Of a DNA stretch of 64,000 bases, positions 59,730-64,000 are shown piece after piece. This DNA is from RYN-124 sp033851845. Lineage in GTDB: Bacteria > Actinomycetota > Actinomycetes > Mycobacteriales > SCTD01. The stretch is from positions 5,052 to 69,051 of the forward strand of contig JAWWOH010000083.1 in NCBI GenBank assembly GCA_033851845.1, written 5' to 3'. Each line of letters begins with the position of its first letter. Position 1 is the first letter of the stretch. Made by a program: the position numbers and the translations under genes. The notes below the pieces were generated by a model. The model did no database searches. It had not been told where the DNA came from and saw nothing but the letters and a program-made list of their open reading frames with translations.

Positions 59730-60523
59730 CGACCGGGTTCGAACTCGACGGGAGCAGCGAACGCCGCCCGCCGAGCCGCCCGCCGAAGCGCTGCCAGCAC
59801 AGCCGGGCCGGTGAGCACGACGAGCACGCCGGTCGTCAGAGCCCGCCCGATGTCCCAGGCCATCGACGTGGACAGCGTGAACAGCACGAACGCCTGCAGG
59901 TTGTCCAGCAGGCTTCGGGAGGCGTCGAACGAGAGCTGAGTGTGCTCGCCGAGCGCGAACGGCCAGAACGACAGGTTCATCAACGCGCCGTACAGCAGAG
60001 CAGCGACACTTCCGTACGCCGCGAGCAGCGCGATCTCGACTCGGCCGCGCGCTGCCGGCAGCAGCCCGGCACCGAGTCCGAACCAGCCGGCGCCGAGCAT
60101 CTGGAACGGCATCCACGGACCGACCCCACCGGTGAGCAGCGCGGACGCGAAAAGCGTCGTGGCCCCGAGGACGAACCCGAACCCGGGACCGAAGACCCGG
60201 CCGGCGAGCACCAGCAGGAAGAAGATGAGCTCGACGCCCGCCGTACCTGCCCCGAGTGGCCGGAGCGCCGCGCCGATGGCACTGAGCACGCCGAGCATCG
60301 CGATCGCCTTGGTGTCGATGCCGCCCTCGGACACCTCGGCGAGCACGACGGCGAGCAGTGCCGGCAGCAGCATGGCGAAGACCAACGGAGCGCTCGTCGT
60401 CTCCAGCACAGCCCCCGGCGTCACGATCAGCGGCCACAGGAAGGCGGCGAGACCACCGGTGGAAGCCACCAGCAGAACGGCCGTGCTCCGCGGCCGCAAC
60501 CGCACAGCAGCGCCGACGCTCAT
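59726..60523 (-). CDS. ECF transporter S-component-like membrane protein
   Basis: A 265-residue membrane protein with about six helices. It matches the arrangement of ECF substrate-specificity subunits encoded with EcfT and EcfA in actinobacteria: ETTSAPLVFAMLLPALLAVV, LRPLGAGTAGVELIFFLL, GRVFGPGFGFVLGATTLFAS and WMPFQMLGAGWFGLGAGLLP. Start ATG60523 overlaps the ATPase stop (ATGA); further upstream residues belong to the ATPase gene. The substrate is not shown by the sequence; context suggests a cobalamin-type vitamin. Confidence 0.85.
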   Translation of the reverse strand: MSVGAAVRLRPRSTAVLLVASTGGLAAFLWPLIVTPGAVLETTSAPLVFAMLLPALLAVVLAEVSEGGIDTKAIAMLGVLSAIGAALRPLGAGTAGVELIFFLLVLAGRVFGPGFGFVLGATTLFASALLTGGVGPWMPFQMLGAGWFGLGAGLLPAARGRVEIALLAAYGSVAALLYGALMNLSFWPFALGEHTQLSFDASRSLLDNLQAFVLFTLSTSMAWDIGRALTTGVLVVLTGPAVLAALRRAARRAAFAAPVEFEPGR

Positions 60524-62130
60524 GCCGGCCGCGGCAGGTCGAGGGCGTCGGCGACGTCCGCCACGGTGAGCCACGGCGTCGGGCTGAGCACCTTCGCGAC
60601 CTGCGGTGCGAACGTCGGCGAGGACAGCACGACCTCACCGGTCGTGCCGTCGGCCACGACCTCGCCGTCGGCCAGGACCACCACCCGATCGCACGACGCC
60701 GCGACGAACTCGACGTCGTGCGTGGACACGACGACGGCATGGCCCTTGGCAGCGAGGTCGCGCAGGACGCCGGCAAGCCGGCTCTTGGCGTCGTAGTCGA
60801 GGCCGCGCGTCGGCTCGTCGAGGAGTACGACGTCAGGTCCGGCGACGAGCTGGATCGCGAGCACGAGGGCGAGCCGCTGTCCTTCGGACAGGTCGCGCGG
60901 GTGGACGTCGCGGGGGAGTGCGGGCAACAGCTCGTCGAGGAGCTGCGAGGCGGAGCCGGCGGGGCGGCCGGACTCGCGATCGGCCTGCTCGAGCTCCTCC
61001 GCGACCGTCTCCAGGTAGAGCAGGTCAGCGGCCGACTGCGGGACGAGTCCGACCAGCGCCCGGGCCGCGGCGGCCGGCTGCCCGGCGGGATCGACGCCGC
61101 GGACGTCGACGGTCCCCGCGGTCCGCCGCCCGGCACCCTGCAATGACCACAGCAGCGAGGACTTGCCGGCGCCGTTACGCCCCATCAGGCCGCAGACCTG
61201 CCCGCCGGCCAGGTCGAGGTCGACCGCGCGCACGGCGATGACGTCGCCGTACCGGACGGTGACGTCCCGGGCGCGCAGCCGGACCGGACCGGGCCGTGCC
61301 GTCGCGCGCTGTGGCTTCGCACCGAGGCGCTCCCTCAATGCGGGGGCATGGCGTCGCGCGTCGCGCACCGACAGCGGGAGCGGGTGCCAGCCGGCGAGCC
61401 GGCCGAGCTGCACGACGGGTGGGGACGGAACGTCGGGCGTCATCATGTCGACGGGCAGCCCGCTGCGCGCAGTCCCGTCGCCGGGCAGGAACAGCACGCG
61501 GTCGGCGTACTGCAAAACGCGCTCGAGCCGGTGTTCCGCCATCACGACCGTCACCCCGAGGTCGTGCACGAGCCGGGTGATGGCAGCGAGCACTTCCTCG
61601 GCCGCCGTCGGGTCCAGCGCGGAGGTCGGCTCGTCGAGCACCAGGATGCGCGGGTGGCAGGTCAGCACCGCGCCGATCGCGGCCCGCTGCTGCTGGCCGC
61701 CGGACAAGTCGCGAAGCGGGCGGGATCGCAGGTCGGCGAGCCCGACGAGGTCGAGGGTCTCCTCGACTCGCTTGCGCATCACGTCGGCCGGCAGGGCGAG
61801 CTGCTCCATGCCGTACGCCAGCTCTTCCTCAACGGTGTCGGTGACGAAGCCCGCCAACGGATCCTGGCCGACGACGCCGACCACGTCCGCAAGCTCGCGC
61901 GGCGGATGGGTGCGCGTGTCACGGCCGTCGACGAGGACGCGGCCGGACAGCGTGCCGCCGGTGAAATGCGGCACGAGTCCGTTGATGGTGCCGAGCAGCG
62001 TCGATTTTCCAGCGCCCGTCCGTCCGAGGACCAGGCACAGCTCGCCCTCGGGCAGCGTCAGGTCGATGTCGCGCAGAACGGGGAAAGACGCTTCGGGGTA
62101 GGTGACGCCGACGTGCTCGAACCTGATCAC
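60520..62130 (-). CDS. ECF transporter double ABC ATPase (fused EcfA-EcfA')
   Basis: A 536-residue fusion of two ABC ATPase domains that energises the ECF importer. Domain 1: Walker A GRTGAGKST, signature LSGGQQQR, Walker B ILVLDEPTSAL. Domain 2: Walker A GRNGAGKSS, signature LSEGQRLAL, Walker B VVLLDEPTRGLD. The GTG start overlaps the EcfT stop (GTGA). A very long in-frame extension upstream was rejected, since it is EcfT read in another frame. The stop overlaps the S-component start. Confidence 0.94.
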   Translation of the reverse strand: MIRFEHVGVTYPEASFPVLRDIDLTLPEGELCLVLGRTGAGKSTLLGTINGLVPHFTGGTLSGRVLVDGRDTRTHPPRELADVVGVVGQDPLAGFVTDTVEEELAYGMEQLALPADVMRKRVEETLDLVGLADLRSRPLRDLSGGQQQRAAIGAVLTCHPRILVLDEPTSALDPTAAEEVLAAITRLVHDLGVTVVMAEHRLERVLQYADRVLFLPGDGTARSGLPVDMMTPDVPSPPVVQLGRLAGWHPLPLSVRDARRHAPALRERLGAKPQRATARPGPVRLRARDVTVRYGDVIAVRAVDLDLAGGQVCGLMGRNGAGKSSLLWSLQGAGRRTAGTVDVRGVDPAGQPAAAARALVGLVPQSAADLLYLETVAEELEQADRESGRPAGSASQLLDELLPALPRDVHPRDLSEGQRLALVLAIQLVAGPDVVLLDEPTRGLDYDAKSRLAGVLRDLAAKGHAVVVSTHDVEFVAASCDRVVVLADGEVVADGTTGEVVLSSPTFAPQVAKVLSPTPWLTVADVADALDLPRPA

Positions 62131-63242
62131 GCGGCCACCGCCATGGCATGGGTGCGGCGCAGTAGCGGTTCGGGTCGCGGCGCCAGCCAGGCCGGGAGCA
62201 GCCCGATCAGCACTGCGACGAGCGGCAGCACCGGCAGGTCCGGCCACTGCAACGGGTCGAGGGACGGGTGCAGCAGCAACGGGTCGTAGCTCCCAACGGC
62301 GACCATGATCGCCGCGCTCGTCACGCCGCACATCGCGACGGCCCATTCCGCCGGGCGCCAGGGGTCCGGCCGGTAGGTCGACCGCCGGACCCGGCGGCCG
62401 GCGATCCCGAGGCCCAGCGCCGACAGCGCAAGGCCGACGCCGAGGGCGGTCACCCCCAGCAGCCGGGGGGCGGTCCCGTCCAGCAAGCCGTAGAGCCCGA
62501 GGCAGAGCGCCAGCAGCCCGGCCAGGACGAGCGCCGACGTCGTACGCCGGACGCGGCGCGGCACGTCCAGGGTCCGGCCGTAACCACGCGAGTCCATCGC
62601 CGCCGCGAGCAGCAGCGACCGCGACAGGGCGTCCTCGAGCACCGGGATGGCGATGGCCCGGACGGCGCGCAGCCCCTTGCCGGGCGCGCCACGCAACCGC
62701 CGGGCCCGCCGTACCCGCAACACGCTCTCCACCATCTGCGGCGCGAACGTCATCGCGACCACGACTGCCGAGCCGATCTCGTACAGGGCCGGCGGCAGCG
62801 ACCGCAGCGCGCGCTTCGGGTTCGCCAGCGCGTTGGCCGCACCGACGCAGCAGATGAGCGCGCCGAGCCGCAGGCCGTCGTACGCCGCGGCCAGCACTTC
62901 TTCCGCGGTGACCGGACCGCCGAGCGAGACGCCCTTCGCCCAGTCGGGGAGCCCGACTCGCGGCAGCGTGAGGAGCACGTGCCCCTCGTCGACGGACCCG
63001 AGCACCGCGTTGAACACGACGCGGATCGCGACGACGGAAAGAGCCAGGAGCAGGTACGCCGGAAAGGCGCGGGCCCACGGGGCGGCGCCGCGTCGAGCCA
63101 CGACGACGTAGCCGACGACGGCCAGCAGGACGGCGATGAGCAACGGGTTCGTCGTACGGCTCACGGCGGTGGCCAGCCCGAGTGCCCACAGCCACCACGC
63201 CATCGGGTGCAGGGCGCGGGGCAGCGGCTCGGTCCAGCGCAT
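62127..63242 (-). CDS. ECF transporter transmembrane component (EcfT/CbiQ family)
   Basis: A 371-residue membrane subunit, longer than typical EcfT (about 260). The CbiQ-like part (about 1-240) has RALHPMAWWLWALGLA and the two Ala-Arg coupling motifs as VRRARRLRG and a later MDSRGYGRT. The C-terminal 120 residues add four extra hydrophobic helices. It starts 1 nt after the surface-protein stop and overlaps the ATPase gene. Confidence 0.9.
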   Translation of the reverse strand: MRWTEPLPRALHPMAWWLWALGLATAVSRTTNPLLIAVLLAVVGYVVVARRGAAPWARAFPAYLLLALSVVAIRVVFNAVLGSVDEGHVLLTLPRVGLPDWAKGVSLGGPVTAEEVLAAAYDGLRLGALICCVGAANALANPKRALRSLPPALYEIGSAVVVAMTFAPQMVESVLRVRRARRLRGAPGKGLRAVRAIAIPVLEDALSRSLLLAAAMDSRGYGRTLDVPRRVRRTTSALVLAGLLALCLGLYGLLDGTAPRLLGVTALGVGLALSALGLGIAGRRVRRSTYRPDPWRPAEWAVAMCGVTSAAIMVAVGSYDPLLLHPSLDPLQWPDLPVLPLVAVLIGLLPAWLAPRPEPLLRRTHAMAVAA

Positions 63243-63243
63243 G

Positions 63244-64000
63244 TCAGCCGTTGCTCTCGCGTCGCCGGCGGACGACCTGGACGCCAGCGCCCGTGAGGAG
63301 GAGCAGCAGGACGACAAGCACGACGAGAACGGACCATGGCACGAAGAAGGTTCGCATCGTGCGCTTGATGTCCACGCTGTTCGGATCGCTCGACGGACTC
63401 GCTGCCACCGCGAGTGGTGCCGACGTGGCACGTGCAACCGAGCTACCTGAAGCAGCGGCAGCGGGTGAAGCCGACGGGACAGACGGCGCTGCCGACGTAC
63501 GCGCAGCGACCTGCGGTGTGGCCGAGGTGGCGGCAGGCGCCGCGGCGGCCGACGCGGCGGCCGCCGCGGCGGGTGACGCGGCGTGCGTTGCGGCTGCGGG
63601 CGACGGTTCGGCCGGCGCCGGCCGAGGCGGCGGCGAGGAGGGCGGCTTGCCGGCGCCGAACGCCCAGCCCTCGACCGTGCCGGGGGCGGGGTCGTAGTCC
63701 GCCGGCCCCAGGTCGCTGTAGGTCCATGTCCCACCGGGCTTCGCGTGCCAGTACGACCAGTACGCATCGGCCGGCGAGGTCCGCTGGCACGGGTCGTTGG
63801 CCGGCTTCCCGTCGATGCGGCACAGGAAGTAGCCCGGCTCCTGGGCGGCACGCGTGGTGGTGTGCCCGGTGGCCCGCAGCGCGGCCAGCCCTGACGAGGG
63901 GTCGCCGCTCGCACACCGCGTCTGCGTCCCGCCGCCGAGGGACGCGAAGTCGACGACGACCGTGACGCCGGTGGAGCGGGAGCACGCAGCGGCAACCGCC
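63244..64000 (-). CDS. Partial surface-anchored SCO2322-like protein (N-terminus beyond window)
   Basis: The reading frame is open from the window edge to the TGA at 63244-63246 (about 251 residues). The edge-proximal 120 residues form a Cys-containing domain: SSGLAALRATGHT, GYFLCRIDGKPANDPC and YWSYWHAKPGGTWTYSDLG. They resemble SCO2322-type proteins and the transcobalamin-like (DUF4430) fold. A long Ala/Pro/Ser linker, one transmembrane helix (VPWSVLVVLVVLLLLLTG) and RRRRESNG follow. It is probably an extracytoplasmic vitamin-binding partner of the ECF importer. The signal peptide is outside the window. Confidence 0.8.
   Translation of the reverse strand, partial: AVAAACSRSTGVTVVVDFASLGGGTQTRCASGDPSSGLAALRATGHTTTRAAQEPGYFLCRIDGKPANDPCQRTSPADAYWSYWHAKPGGTWTYSDLGPADYDPAPGTVEGWAFGAGKPPSSPPPRPAPAEPSPAAATHAASPAAAAAASAAAAPAATSATPQVAARTSAAPSVPSASPAAAASGSSVARATSAPLAVAASPSSDPNSVDIKRTMRTFFVPWSVLVVLVVLLLLLTGAGVQVVRRRRESNG

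Noticed and set aside
60520..63198. Single very large ABC protein reading through EcfT
   Set aside because: The first about 350 residues are EcfT in a shifted frame; GTG62130 overlapping the EcfT stop fits the operon.
63443..63985. Minus-strand open frame near the right edge with a start codon
   Set aside because: Arg-rich shadow of the edge-truncated surface protein, whose frame has SCO2322-like motifs, a linker and a membrane anchor.

Overview
The window is high-GC DNA (about 70 percent by eye) from an actinobacterium. Evidence: near-continuous GTG/ATG genes with 1-10 nt overlaps, leaderless starts (TANNNT followed 6-7 nt later by the start codon), DUF2017 and DUF3618 genes, and a gene order clpS-DUF2017-mec-cysO-cysM...murI-MBL...rph-rdgB that matches the Mycobacterium tuberculosis Rv1331-Rv1341 block. 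I cannot place it below phylum or class. No insertion sequence, integrase, CRISPR array, rRNA operon or replication origin was recognised.

1-22.6 kb is a cyclic-di-GMP signalling region. A secreted subtilase with a 14-unit AWTSS-type pentapeptide tail is coupled to a membrane GAF-GGDEF-EAL protein, followed by a tandem paralogue. A tmRNA gene (7514-7882) lies next. Then come a HTH-PAS sensor, a histidine kinase -> receiver -> receiver-PAS-GGDEF-EAL relay with GTGA overlaps, an Xre-MEDS regulator divergent from a GAF-LuxR regulator across three GTCANTTGAC palindromes, an aldo/keto reductase, a second HTH-PAS paralogue beside a PAS-GGDEF-EAL protein, and a membrane HAMP-GGDEF-EAL protein. In total there are five GGDEF-EAL proteins. 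Two of them carry a C-terminal resolvase-like helix-turn-helix, and both HTH-PAS paralogues share a 24-nt hairpin at their 3' ends.

22.6-29.4 kb is mixed accessory content: an orphan OppB-type permease, an AraC regulator with a DUF1579-like gene, a large secreted ceramidase-like protein, an alpha/beta hydrolase, a hemerythrin-like protein and a small conserved protein.

29.4-40.2 kb is the conserved block: acyl-CoA synthetase, clpS, DUF2017, the mec-cysO-cysM sulfur-carrier cysteine pathway, murI, an Rv1339-like metallo-beta-lactamase protein, a LVIVD-repeat secreted protein, a methyltransferase, rph and rdgB. Between cysM and murI, where M. tuberculosis has a rhomboid gene, there is a DUF559/AbiEi-like gene bracketed by two hairpins of the same sequence family.

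40.2-58.8 kb is mostly housekeeping: an Asp-box secreted protein, a GT-C/GT2 glycosyltransferase pair, an HNH endonuclease whose 3' end lies inside a tRNA gene with a UAG anticodon, bcp, a GH15 glucanase, DUF3618, a NarL-type regulator, dusB, maf, NmrA-like, SRPBCC, yceI, an SDR/TetR pair, a ferredoxin reductase, folE, gltA, an epimerase and a beta-carbonic anhydrase.

58.8-64 kb is a minus-strand operon: a surface-anchored SCO2322-like protein (cut by the window edge), EcfT, a fused double ABC ATPase, a membrane S-component-like protein, a DUF5522-like protein and a Dph6-type ATP pyrophosphatase. It looks like an ECF-type vitamin (probably cobalamin-related) uptake system.
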